From: CAVRIA01 sp963721115
Lineage (GTDB): Bacteria > Desulfobacterota > Binatia > HRBIN30 > CADEER01
Direction: 5' to 3'
Assembly (NCBI GenBank): GCA_963721115.1
Contig: CAVRIA010000010.1
Location: 186,001-250,000, forward strand
Length of the DNA stretch: 64,000 nt
Below, piece after piece: positions 6,932-16,702 of the stretch. A program made the position numbers and the translations under genes. Numbering within the stretch: position 1 is the stretch's first letter; every line of letters begins with the position of its first letter. The notes under the pieces were generated by a model that was not told where the DNA came from, searched no databases, and saw nothing but the letters and a program-made list of their open reading frames with translations.

Positions 6932-9920
6932 CTATTGAAAGGGCTGCTGGACGGCGCGCGAGGCGACGTGCTTCGGCGCGTTCGGCCGCTCGAACGGCGC
7001 CCCTTCGGCGGCGACGGCCTCGACGACGCGGCGCGCCGTGCGCATGACGTCGAGCGCCTCGTCGAGGGTGGCGCCGGGCTCCGCCTTGCCGAGCAGGACG
7101 TCGCGGAAGTTGGCGAGCATGCGCTGGACGTCGTTGCCGTCCGACTCGACGGCGCGCACCCCCGCCGCGTCGGTGATCGTGACCGCGCGCCCCTGGCGCC
7201 GCCAGACGCGCTCGCCGGCCGCAGAGTCGGTCTCGCGGCGCCCCAGCGCGTCCTCCTCGATCGCCGCCGCGTAGTCGAGCGTGATCTCGGCCGGCGCCTC
7301 GCCGTAGCGCAGCTGCAGGCGCAGCTGCTCCGGGCGCGCCTCGCCCCGGTACGACGCCTTGACGACTTCCCCGGCGCCGCCCCCGCAGGCGCGACCGACG
7401 ACGGCGAGCACGTGGTAGACGGTCTCGTAGAGGAACGACCGGTTCCAGGTGCGCATGGCGTCGCCGCTCCCGGGAGTGCGCCGCAGGACGTACGTCGCCG
7501 ACGGACACCGCAGCGGAGTCGCCAGGACCTCGTCCAGACCGGGCGCGTGGAGCGAGTTGTGCGCCATGACGATCGTCGCGCCCGCCTCGACTCGCCGCCG
7601 CTCGCAGCGCCGCGCCCTGCTCCTCCGTGCTGGCGAGCGGCTTTTCGACCAGCGCCGGCACGCCGCGCGCGATCGCCAGGCGGGCGATTGCCTCGTGTGC
7701 GGCCGTGGCCGCCGCGACGATCACGCCCTCCGGGCGAATGTCGTCGAGCGCCGTCGCTGCGTCGGCGTAGGCCGGGCAGCCGCCGAAGTCGTGCAGGTCC
7801 GCCTGCGGCGCGTGCGGCGACGCGACGGCGTCGATCGAGAGCCCGGGGACGCCGCGCGCGGCGCGCGCCAGGCGGCGCGCCTGGCGGCCGCTGCCGACCA
7901 TGGCGATGCGCAGCGGGCGGGTTCGCTGCGCGACGAACACCGGCAGGTGCTCCGACAGCGACGGCGTCGGGATGTCCGGCGGCCCGACCTCGAGGGCGCG
8001 CTCGCGCACCGCCTCCGGCACCTCGTCGAAGGAGCGCGGCACGCCCCAAGGCTCGGGCATCGACCCGACGCTGAGCCCGCGCACGTCCTCGTCGGCGAGC
8101 TTCGGGCCGGGGACCGGGCGCAGCTCGTCGAAGCCGTACTGGGCGGCGTACGGGCGCCACAGGCCGGTACAGTAGTTCGAGAAGCGGCACTGATCGCAGA
8201 CGGCGTCGCGCTGCTTCTGCGGAGCGTCCTCGGAGAGCGCCGAGTTCGACAGCACGAAGCCGTCCGACCAGGCGCGGAACTCGTCGAGGAAGCAGAACGG
8301 AATGCCCTGGCGCGAGCCGATGCTGAACGGCTGCCCGATCTCGAGGGCGCGGTACAGGGCGCGCTTGAGATACGGCATCACCACGGACAGCCGCGGCATC
8401 ACCTCGATGTTGTCGAGCGCCTTGAACTGCGGCGTGACGAAGGCGAACGAGATCTTCACCTTGCCGCCGAACTCGCGGCGCACGAACTCGACGTACTCGC
8501 GCAGGTACGGGTAGTTGCGGGCGGTGATGACGTGGTTGAGCGCGGTCTGCAGGCCGGCGTCGACGAGATGCTTGACCCCCTCCACCGTGCGCGCGAAGTC
8601 GCCCACCTTCTGCGTCGACTGCAGCGACAGCGCCTCGTCGTGGGCGTGCAGCGAGATGAACGCGTGCGTCAGCCCGGCCTCGACGAGCGCCGCGACCTTT
8701 TCCTTCCTGGACAGCAGCACCGCGTTGGAGACGAGCTCCACCTCCGGCACGCCGAGGCGCGACGCGCAGCGCACGTACTCGACCAGGTGGCGGGACAGCG
8801 TCGGCTCGCCGCCGGAGAACGACAGGCGGTTGATGCGCCGGCGCGCCGCGCGCGCGATGGCGCGCAGCATGTCGTCGTGACTCGTCCACACGTTCGCCGA
8901 CGTCTCGTTGGCGCTGCAGAACGTGCAGTCCTGGTTGCAGTTGACCGTCGGCCGCAGCACCAGCAGGTCGGCCTTCGACGCCGCGGCGCGCTGCCCGTCC
9001 GTCCACACCCGCCGCCGCGTGGTGCGCTGCTCGTACATGAGCGCGGGCTTGCGCGCGTACGGCGCGATACCCGCCTCTCCGAGCGCCGTGCGGTAGGAAG
9101 GCATGAGCCCGGGGCACTGCGCGCGCACTGCGCATTCCCGGCAGGCCTTGCCCAGCGTCGAGCCGCCGCGGGTCGACGAGCGCGCCCGAGTGTTGAGCGA
9201 ATAGGCGTCGAAGAGATCCGGATACTCCCTGAGCGCGCACAGCGGCACGCCCGAATCCGCCGAGAGCCGCGCCTTGATCCCCATCTCGCGGCAGGCGAGC
9301 AGGCCGGCGGCGAGCGCCGCGCCCGCTTCTTCCCAGGAGGGGGGAGCGAGCACCTTGGGAACGGGCAGGTGAGGAACGTAGAAGCGGACGGCGCGCAGCG
9401 ACGGCACGAAGCGGCGCGCCAGCCGCACCACCTCCTCGAGCTTCTGCAGCCGCAGCGGCAGGATGGGCACCTCGATCTCGATGGCGAGGCCGGCCTGCGC
9501 GAGGTTCTTCATCCCCGTCAGGGCGTCGATCAAGGCGTCCGGGCGGCCGGCGATGCGGTCGTGAACGCCCCGCATCTGCGAGAACAGCGGCACCAGCGCG
9601 CCATCGGCGCCGAGGCGCGCGAAACCGGCCGCCGCCTCGGGCGTGTGGCACCAGGTGGCGTTGGTGCGCAGCACGATCTCGTCGTACCCCTCCTGGCGGG
9701 CGCGGCCGACGATCGCGGCGCTGGTCAGGCTGTGCTCGGTGGCGCCGCGCAAGACGAGTCGGGTGCCGCCCCCCTGCAGGGCGCGGGCGACGTCGGCCTG
9801 CGGCGACGGCGGCGCCGTGCAATCGCATACCGCGCAGTGCAGATCGCACCAGCCGCCCGCGTGCAGCAGGGCCGAGCGCTGCGTCCGGCGGGCCGGCGAG
9901 ACGCTGGAAGCGCCGCTCAT
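6932..9920 (-). CDS. Radical SAM - radical SAM - Gfo/Idh/MocA triple fusion (frame change near 7600)
   Basis: About 995 residues. Half 1 has CDLHCAVC at 25-32 and a CREC...CPG tail. Half 2 has CNQDCTFC near 327, SGGEP, and a CDQC...CTG...YGFDELRPV tail. From about residue 670 a Rossmann domain follows with RIAMVGSGRQARRLA and VEKPLAST, the NAD-binding loop and EKP motif of Gfo/Idh/MocA oxidoreductases. The C-terminal oxidoreductase half (MAHNSLHAPGLDEV onward) is in the next frame; one extra base near 7590-7615 separates the parts. Fusing two rSAM domains to a dehydrogenase suggests consecutive radical and NAD(P)-dependent redox steps on one intermediate. Its ATG is 24 bases downstream of the preceding rSAM gene. 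Confidence 0.85.
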
Positions 9921-9944
9921 GGGACTCGCGGCTCGTGGTGCGAA

Positions 9945-11927
9945 TCAATCACGTGCAAGCTGTCGTGGAACGGCTTCGCCGTCACCGACCGCGACGCGCT
10001 CCCGTCCGCTCCCGCCGGAAGCCTTGCGGGCAACGGACGGCGCCGCGACCTGCCGCGCCGGCGGCGCGATCTGGACGCGGAACGGCTGGATCTCCGCGTC
10101 GCCGTAGTGCTCGACGTACGAGCGGCGCGGCCCCAGGCAGTACGCGTCGAAGCTGCACTCCTTGCATTTCTCCGACTTGTAGAACTGCTCGGAGGAATCG
10201 TCGCTGCGGAACACCTTGTCGAGGACGCCCTCGTAGTAGCGCATCTGCCCGTCGAGCATGCACGGCGGGTAGCCGCCCTGGCCGATCATGCCGCCGAAGC
10301 CGACCCCGGTGTCGAGGCAGAAATCGAGCGCCTCGGAGACGAACGGCTTGATCTCGGTGAAGGTCGGGATCACCCACTGGAAGACGAGATCGCTGATCCC
10401 CTGCGCGATGGCGAGGCAGATGCTCAGGTGGCCGCCCTCGCGCGGAAACTCGCGCCGCAGGTAGCGGACGGTGTCGGGCAGCTCCTTGTAGTTCGCCTTG
10501 GTGAGGACGTGCGCGATTTGCGTGAGCACGCCGAGGCGGCGAAAGTTGTGGATCGATTCGATGGTCTTGCCGAACGCCTTGGGCAGGCGCGTGATGCTGT
10601 CGGAGTGCTCGGGGTCGATGCTGTGCAGCGAGAACGTGACCTTGTTCAGCCCCGCTTCGACCAGCTCGCGCGCGTAGTCCATGTCGGCGCACTTGACGCC
10701 GTTCGACTGCATCTCGATCACGTCGAAGGTGCCGAGCGCCTTCGCGAAGCGCAGCAGATCGGCCAGCCGCGGATGCAGCGTCGGCTCGCCGCCGGAGAGC
10801 ACCAGGTGCCGCGTGCCGCCGCGCGCCATCTGCTCGATCTCCTGCTCGAGCTGCGCCACGTCGAAGTCGGGAGCGGTGCGGTCGACGAAGCAGAACGCGC
10901 ACGACATGTTGCAGTGGCCGTTGATGCGGATCAGGCCGCGCGGGTTGACCGGCGAGTCGTTCTTGAACGGCGAGATGTTGCGGTACTCGAAATCCTCGAG
11001 CCGGTTGATGCGGCGCAGCTTCCAGTCCATCGACGTCTCGAGCGGCACCGGCCGGAACTCGGCGGCGCCGAACTGATCGACATAGGGCTTCTCGACGCCG
11101 GTGCAGCTCTGGTTCAACGAGCAGTCGCCGCAGGCATCGACGCGGACGAACTCTTCCCGCTCGCCGACCTCCGGGGAATGGCGGAAGTATTGGGAGCGAT
11201 CGAAGAAGACCGTGGCGAAGTGCTCCAGAACGTCGCCGGTGGCACACGGCAGGATGCCGCGCTTGCTGGTGAACCCGTACTCGACGTTGCGGCCCTGGCA
11301 CTTGCGGAACAGCCGCGCCGCGATCTCGGCCTGCGTCGAGTAGGGAAGCAGGAGCCCGCGCCGGTCGGGCGGCACGCGGGCGATCTCCGGCAGGGACAGG
11401 AGGAAGCCCTGCAGCTCGCCCAGACCGATGGCCCAGTCGACGAGAGGCTCGAGCTCGCCCGCGTTGCCGCGCAGCAGCGGCGCGACGAGGTAGACGCGCG
11501 CCCCCCCCGCTCGCGATCCGGCCACGGCGCGAGCCAGCCCCTCGAGGGCGGCGCGCAGGGTGCCGGGCTCGCCCAGCACCTCGTCGTGTACGGTCTCGCT
11601 CAGCCCGCCCAGGACGACGAAGAGCTCGTTGAACCCGAGACGGCCGAGCAGGGTGGTCACGCCGCGGCGCGCCAGCGCGCCGGCGTCGGTCTCGAGCGAG
11701 AGGCGCTTGAAGCCGAGCTTGCGGCACTCCATCGCCAGGTCGACGAAGTGCGGGTGCTTGAGAGGAGAGCCACCCGAGAGGGTGACGCGCTGGCAGCGGC
11801 TGGGGTCGATGCCGCGCAGCTGAGCCAGGAGCTGGTCGAGCGGCGCGGGCCGGGACTCCCGCCGCCCCGGAGCGGCGAACCGATACTCCAGGGAGTCCGG
11901 GAAAACGGTCAGCTTGGCCTCTTTCAC
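9945..11927 (-). CDS. Tandem radical SAM protein with a degenerate first domain
   Basis: 660 residues, GTG start. The first half keeps the strand and loop pattern (VTLSGGSPLKHP, LSLETDAG, VVLGGLSETVHDEVLGEPGT) and a CGDC...CTGVEKPYVDQFG tail. It has no CX3CX2C at its N-terminus, where LEYRFAAPGRRES sits instead, so it cannot bind the catalytic cluster in the usual way. The second half is canonical: CNMSCAFCF near 340-347, SGGEPTLHP, and tail CKEC...CLG...YVEHYGDAEIQPF. This looks like a catalytic/pseudo-catalytic pair. It precedes the triple-fusion gene with a 24-base gap, in one operon. Confidence 0.88.
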   Translation of the reverse strand: MKEAKLTVFPDSLEYRFAAPGRRESRPAPLDQLLAQLRGIDPSRCQRVTLSGGSPLKHPHFVDLAMECRKLGFKRLSLETDAGALARRGVTTLLGRLGFNELFVVLGGLSETVHDEVLGEPGTLRAALEGLARAVAGSRAGGARVYLVAPLLRGNAGELEPLVDWAIGLGELQGFLLSLPEIARVPPDRRGLLLPYSTQAEIAARLFRKCQGRNVEYGFTSKRGILPCATGDVLEHFATVFFDRSQYFRHSPEVGEREEFVRVDACGDCSLNQSCTGVEKPYVDQFGAAEFRPVPLETSMDWKLRRINRLEDFEYRNISPFKNDSPVNPRGLIRINGHCNMSCAFCFVDRTAPDFDVAQLEQEIEQMARGGTRHLVLSGGEPTLHPRLADLLRFAKALGTFDVIEMQSNGVKCADMDYARELVEAGLNKVTFSLHSIDPEHSDSITRLPKAFGKTIESIHNFRRLGVLTQIAHVLTKANYKELPDTVRYLRREFPREGGHLSICLAIAQGISDLVFQWVIPTFTEIKPFVSEALDFCLDTGVGFGGMIGQGGYPPCMLDGQMRYYEGVLDKVFRSDDSSEQFYKSEKCKECSFDAYCLGPRRSYVEHYGDAEIQPFRVQIAPPARQVAAPSVARKASGGSGRERVAVGDGEAVPRQLARD

Positions 11928-12033
11928 CGGGACACTCTACAACTCTTGTCGAGCCTTTATCAACGGATGAAAAACCTTGTCCGGCAAGCACAATCCGGGC
12001 GGTACACCGACGGCCGCACCGAGCTGGGCCGGC

Positions 12034-13917
12034 TCAGGAATCGTTCTCGGCGATGGCCTCGGAGAGCACGGTCAGCGCCTCGTGCTGGGCGGCCGTGAAC
12101 TTCCGCTCGGCGGCGCGGATCTCGTAGTGGCGCGAGCGCCGGAAGTGCGGGCCGTGGCCGCGTGGGACGAGCTCGACCACCAGCCGCGGCTCCACGGCGT
12201 GCCGCAGCTCGACCTCGACGCGGCCGGGAGCGGCGAGGACCTCGCCGAAGCGCCAGCCGCCGGCGAAGGGTCCGTCGAACGAGAGCGGCTGCACGAGGCG
12301 CGCGAGGCGGCGGCGGAAGGCCTCGCTCGCCGGAGCCAGCGCCGGCCGCGCCTCGCGCCGGCCTCCCCCCCGTGCGAGCCCCTGATAGCGGTGCCACACG
12401 CCCTCGGCGGTGACCGCCGGCCAGCCTGCCCCGGCCGCGCCGAACTCGTCGACCAGCGCCTGGAACAGGTTGACCATGTCGCGGCTGCCGTTTCGCTCCG
12501 CCAGCTCCGTGGCGAGCGCGGCGAAGTGCGCCACGTCGGCGTGCGCGTGCTTCCACGGCCGGTAGGGATAGTAGCCGTAGCGCCGCGAGGCGTTCTCGCT
12601 CTCGGAGGCGAAGTCGTCGGCGAGCAGCCCGTCGCGCTCCGCGAGGTAGTAGAGAGCGGTGTCGGGGTACAGCCGGACGCGCGACAGCAGGATGCTGCCG
12701 CGCAGCCGGTCGAAACGCGTGCGCCGGATGGCCGCCAGGTTGGCCTCGAGGTCCCGCATCGTCGTCCAGGGCGAGAAGAGAATGAAGCCGAACGCCGTGT
12801 GACCGAGGTCGAGCGCCTCCCCGTACTCTTCCTTCCAGCGCCACAGGGTGTCGAGAAACTCGATGTTCGCGGCGACGGTGATGCCCTTGTTGAAGCGGTC
12901 GAGCTCGGGCTGAGAGAAGTTTTCGATGCCGACCAGGAACGGGGCGATGCGCACGTCGATGCGGCGCGCCACCTCCAGGGCGCGATCGAAGCGCCGCGCG
13001 TTGCGCAGGAACCATTCGGCGCGCGTCTCCAGCAGCAGCGTGAAGCCGGACAGCGCCTCGGTCTCGCAGCGCTCGATCACCTCGGTGAGGTAGCCGAACG
13101 GGTTCTGGTCCTTGAGGACCAGGAGACGGCGCTCGGGCGCGTTCGCCCGCAGATAGCGAATCTGCTCGAGCACCGACGCGGCGGTCTCGGCGTTGGGATG
13201 CCCCTCGTAGTGATTGCCGGTGGTGCAGAAGGCGCAGCCGCGGCCGTAGCGCTCGGGGATCTTCGTCCCCGCGTAGAGCGGGTTGTCGCGCGCGTCGAGC
13301 TGGAAGGGGCAGCCGTTGTTGCCGACCACCGAGAAGGTGCGGACCTCGGGCAGCAGCTCGGGATTGACGACGACCGGGCGCAGGTTGGGCGCGTAGCGCG
13401 CCGTGCGCGGCGGCGCGGCTACGGCCGGGGCGGGCTTGTCCCATGCCGGACTTCCGCCGCCGCGCTGGCGCCGGAACAGCGTCTGCGCCGGTGGGGCGTC
13501 GCTCTGGCCGCGCAGCCATTGGACCAGCGGGGCCAGAATCCACCTCGGCTCGCCGTCGCAGAAGATGTCGGCCGGCGCCGAGTCGAGCAGGACGTGCTCG
13601 CCGCGCAAGCCGATGAACACCTTTCCCGGTAGCTTGCGGCGCAGGCGTTCGACCAGACGCGGGCTCCACACGCGCTCGTAGACGATCGGGTCGTAGCCGG
13701 AGAGCGCCTCGGCCAGCCGCCCCTCGACCTCGCTCTCGCCCTCGCCCTCCACCTCCCGCGGCAGGACGGCGACCACCAGGTCGTTGGCGATGCCGTCGTC
13801 GCGCAGCGCCCCCGACAGCAGCGCCAGCTCGCGGTCGTCGAGAAACGACCGGTCGCTATGGCTGTGGAAGCTGAGAATCGCGACCGGGTGCTCCGGGGCG
13901 CAGCGCTGGCTCCGCAT
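12034..13917 (-). CDS. Cobalamin-type radical SAM protein with split cysteine motif and C-terminal module X
   Basis: About 627 residues from the ATG at 13917. The N-terminal ~170 residues look like a B12-binding Rossmann domain (DRELALLSGALRDDGI, FIGLRGEHVLL, IFCDGEP). The rSAM region is unusual. GNNGCPFQ near residue 203 is followed by 24 residues and then GCAFCTTG, giving C-X24-C-X2-C instead of CX3CX2C. The rest follows class-B style rSAM order (VLKDQNPFG, LLLETRAEWFL, GIENFSQPELDRFNKG). Residues about 535-620 form a module X copy (FAGGWRFGEVL...LVVELVPRG...YEIRAAERKF). A longer in-frame start at 14085 runs into a repeat and is not preferred. It is first in the minus-strand operon. Confidence 0.82.
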   Translation of the reverse strand: MRSQRCAPEHPVAILSFHSHSDRSFLDDRELALLSGALRDDGIANDLVVAVLPREVEGEGESEVEGRLAEALSGYDPIVYERVWSPRLVERLRRKLPGKVFIGLRGEHVLLDSAPADIFCDGEPRWILAPLVQWLRGQSDAPPAQTLFRRQRGGGSPAWDKPAPAVAAPPRTARYAPNLRPVVVNPELLPEVRTFSVVGNNGCPFQLDARDNPLYAGTKIPERYGRGCAFCTTGNHYEGHPNAETAASVLEQIRYLRANAPERRLLVLKDQNPFGYLTEVIERCETEALSGFTLLLETRAEWFLRNARRFDRALEVARRIDVRIAPFLVGIENFSQPELDRFNKGITVAANIEFLDTLWRWKEEYGEALDLGHTAFGFILFSPWTTMRDLEANLAAIRRTRFDRLRGSILLSRVRLYPDTALYYLAERDGLLADDFASESENASRRYGYYPYRPWKHAHADVAHFAALATELAERNGSRDMVNLFQALVDEFGAAGAGWPAVTAEGVWHRYQGLARGGGRREARPALAPASEAFRRRLARLVQPLSFDGPFAGGWRFGEVLAAPGRVEVELRHAVEPRLVVELVPRGHGPHFRRSRHYEIRAAERKFTAAQHEALTVLSEAIAENDS

Positions 13918-14042
13918 ACGAAATTCTCTATAGTCGAGTCTGCTCGATATGCCCAGGAGATTCCCCGAAGACGGCTTTGCCCGGCGATCGTGCTGGGTTC
14001 CGAGCTCGTGGCTTTGCCCGGAAAGTCGAGCGAGCTCCCACT

Positions 14043-14121
14043 CGTCATTCCCGCGCAAGCGGGAATCCACGCCGGGGGCCACCACCTCCCCACCTGGATG
14101 CCCGCTTTCGCGGGCATGACG
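14043..14121. repeat. CGTCATTCCCGC palindromic intergenic element, copy 1
   Basis: A 79-base unit: CGTCATTCCCGCG-CAAG-CGGGAATCCACG hairpin, variable loop, then CTGGATGCCCGCTTTCGCGGGCATGACG. The outer ends are inverted relative to each other. It is a dispersed extragenic palindrome type known from many Proteobacteria. It lies in the divergent gap between the cobalamin-type rSAM gene and the Gfo/Idh-DUF483-like gene. Confidence 0.85.
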
Positions 14122-14176
14122 GGGTTGAGTGCACTAGGTTCCCCACCGCAAAGACATTTTGTGCAAAGCTCCCACT

Positions 14177-14256
14177 CGTCATTCCCGCGCAAGCGGGAAT
14201 CCACGGGCCACCCGCGCCACCACCCCGCCTGGATGCCCGCTTTCGCGGGCATGACG
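14177..14256. repeat. CGTCATTCCCGC palindromic intergenic element, copy 2
   Basis: This is the same unit and orientation as copy 1, 56 bases further on, with a different central loop. The two copies fill most of the 406-base gap 13918-14323. Any promoters of the divergent genes must lie in the remainder, where I see no clear -35/-10 pair. Confidence 0.85.
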
Positions 14257-14323
14257 GTTGCCGCGAGCCCGCGATCAGAATGGTCGCACGAAGCCCCCGA
14301 AGAGCGGACGCCCGGCCGACCAT

Positions 14324-16196
14324 ATGACGCCCACTGAGCCCTCGACCGGCGCCCTGGCGAGGGGACCCCGAGACGTGGTTCTCGTGGGCGCGGGGGAGCG
14401 GGCGCGCGCCTGGCTGGCGCCGCTGCGCCGCTCGGCGCGCCTGCGCGTCGTGGCGACGGTTTCTCGCGGCGCGGAATCGGCGGCGCCCGACCTGCCGCGA
14501 TGCGGGTCGCTCGAGGAGGCCCTGCGCATGTATCCGACCGCGGCGTCGGCGCTGGCGCTGCCGCCTCGGGCGGCGCTCGAGGGCGCGCTGCGGCTCGCCG
14601 AGGCGGCTCGCCCGGGCATCGTCCAGGCACCGCTGCACGACGCCGTGATCGACGCGGATCCGGGCCCGGGTGCGGCCGGCGTGCGAGTCGCGCACGGCTG
14701 GGTGACCCTGCCCGGACGGCGCGCGGTCGAAGCCCTCATGCGCCGCGCCGGCGGCGGGCGGCTGCGCATCGAGGTCGCGGGGCTGCCGGAAGAGGACGGC
14801 GGCGACCTGCGCGAGGGGTTGGTGCACGCGGCGGCGCTGGTGCGCGCCCTACTGCCGCACGCGACGCCCGGCGCCGCCCGCCGCGCCGGCGGCGGCGTTC
14901 TGGAGGTGGATCTGGCGGCCCCCGCGGCGGGCGGGGAATGGGCGGTGCAGCTGCGCCTGGTGACGCGCGGGCGGCGGCTCGCGGTGCGCGTCGATGGGCC
15001 CTCCGGCACCGCGCTCTGGTCCTGGGAGGGCGATCGCGAGAGCGTGGTGCTCGGCGATGCGCCGCTGGTGGCCCCGCGCTCCACGCCGCCGGCGCCGGTG
15101 CGCGCCCTGGCTCAGCTGCTGCCCGACGCCGATCGGGGCGATGGGCTCGCCGAGGCCGCGGCCGCCCTGCGGCTGGCGCGCAGCTGCCTCTCTCTGCTGC
15201 CGGCGCAGCTGCCGATCGGCGGGCGGGCACTGCGGCAGTCGGCGTCGATCGCACGCCGCCGGCCGTCCGATCTGCTCGGCCGGCTCGGGCTGCGCGGCGA
15301 CCTCCCCTCCGGCGGAGAGCCGCCCGGCACGCTCGCGCTCGCCCTGCCACCCGAGCCGTTCGAGCTCTGGGCGTTCCGCGCCGGCGTCAAGCCCGTCGCT
15401 TTCCTGACCGTGCGCCCCGACGACGTCGACCGCACCCTGGCCTACTTCGGCGGCGCGCCCTGCGAACGCCGCGAACGCCGGGTGCGCATCGGCGCGCAGG
15501 ATCGCTGGCTGGATCGCCGCGACGAAGGCGAGCCCCGCGTCGAGCTCTACATCGCGCGCGACGCCGATCTGGCGCGCCGCGCCGCACACCTGCAGGCCGA
15601 GGTCGATCCTACCGCCGCGCTGCGCGAGATCGGGGAGCTGGTCGGCTATCCGCCCTGCTGCGTCGACGCCTTCGCCCGGCAGGACGACCGCGCCAACAAC
15701 AGCCGCAACCGCTACGAGAGCCAGGCGCGCACGCGGGCGCCCGGCGGGTCCACCCCGATCCCGTGGCCGTGGGAGCTGAACAACCTGCATACGATGATCG
15801 TTCCGTTCTACCCCTGCTCGTACCGTTGCGAGCCCGCCCTCGCCTGGGCACGCGCCTGCCTGGCGGAGATGGCGCGGACCCACCCGGCATTCGTCGATGA
15901 GCTGCGCGCGGTACTGGCGCGGCCGGTTCTGTACTTCGATCACGACCACCAGCTCGTCGCTCGACGGCGAGGCCGCCGTCGAAACCGTCACCTACCGCGC
16001 CGTCGCACTCACGCCATCGGCGCCGCCGCTCCTCGGCGCGCTGGGCGCCGCGATCGCCCGCGGCGATCGCCTGGCGCTCGACGACCGGCACCTGCTCGTC
16101 GAACGAGAGGGCCGGCCCGTGCTCGATCTGGCCCGTACCGACCCGGCCCTGGGCTTCCTCGCGCCGTTCGGCGAGCCGCCGCCCGATTCGGAATGA
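14324..16196 (+). CDS. Degenerate Gfo/Idh-like domain fused to a DUF483-like domain (frame change near 15965)
   Basis: About 624 codons. The N-terminal ~330 residues start with DVVLVGAGERARAWLAPL, a Rossmann nucleotide loop like Gfo/Idh/MocA proteins. The catalytic EKP position reads QAPL (IVQAPLHDAV), so dehydrogenase activity is doubtful. From about residue 345 a DUF483-like domain follows: ELWAFRAGVKPVAFLTV, VGYPPCCVDAF near 443 and IVPFYPCSYRCEPAL near 492. The C-terminus (SLDGEAAVETV to the TGA at 16196) is one base out of frame with the upstream part, the change lying between 15950 and 15970. The order matches the neighbouring operon, where a Gfo/Idh domain is followed by a separate DUF483-like gene. 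Confidence 0.75.
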
Positions 16197-16360
16197 CATA
16201 GCGGAAAGTTGTCGAGCTGGTTGTCTGCCGGTAATCACGTTGCCCGACAATTCCGGGTCTTCTCCAAAGCGTGTGGGTGAGATTGAGAGTCGGACCGCCT
16301 CCAAGCCGCTGCACGACAAGGGCCGGCGTAAGTGTCAGTCGTGTGAAAACTTGGCGTGAT

Positions 16361-16463
16361 ACTTCCCCCTTTGGAAAAGGGGGATTGAGGGGGATTTATC
16401 CGAATTTCCGAATGAATCCATCTCAAAATCCCCCCTGGCCCCCCTTTTCCAAAGGGGGGAATC
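16361..16463. repeat. Inverted repeat of the CCCCCTTTGGAAAAGGGGG type
   Basis: Left arm 16361-16397 and right arm 16426-16463 are imperfect inverted copies, each built of a CCCCTTTGGAAAAGGGGG core followed by GATT...GGGGGATTT. The central loop is 28 bases. The pair would form a long hairpin. It fills part of the 506-base gap 16197-16702 between the convergent Gfo/Idh-DUF483-like and SGNH genes. It could act as a bidirectional terminator or be a miniature element. No gene is seen in the gap. Confidence 0.75.
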
Positions 16464-16590
16464 TCGATTCTTGAGAAAATCGACAGTCTCATCTGCGAGA
16501 GGGAAACGGAGCCCCGCCCTGCACCGGAGCGGCGCGACCAATCACCCACACACTTGGAGAAGACCGACAATTCCCGATGCGGCCCGAGTC

Positions 16591-16669
16591 CGTCATTCCC
16601 GCGAAAGCGGGAATCCACGGGACACCCCGCCACCTTCCCGCCTGGATGCCCGCTTTCGCGGGCATGACG
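16591..16669. repeat. CGTCATTCCCGC palindromic intergenic element, copy 3
   Basis: This is the third copy of the same 79-base unit, again ending GCGGGCATGACG. It lies 34 bases past the stop of the minus-strand SGNH-TPR gene at 16703, a typical place for such elements. Confidence 0.85.
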
Positions 16670-16702
16670 GTTGCGGTGGGGCGGACGCTGGGCGAAGCCC
16701 GT

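Noticed and set aside
7449..12098. Very long plus-strand open frame (1549 codons) opposite the rSAM operon
   Set aside because: It is antisense to genes with clear rSAM and Gfo/Idh motifs. Its translation is Arg/Ala/His-rich with no domain. GC-rich DNA makes such shadow frames common.
13918..14085. N-terminal extension of the cobalamin-type rSAM gene to the start at 14085
   Set aside because: The extra residues (DSRLRGNDEW type) come from the dispersed CGTCATTCCCGC palindrome, a known source of false N-termini.
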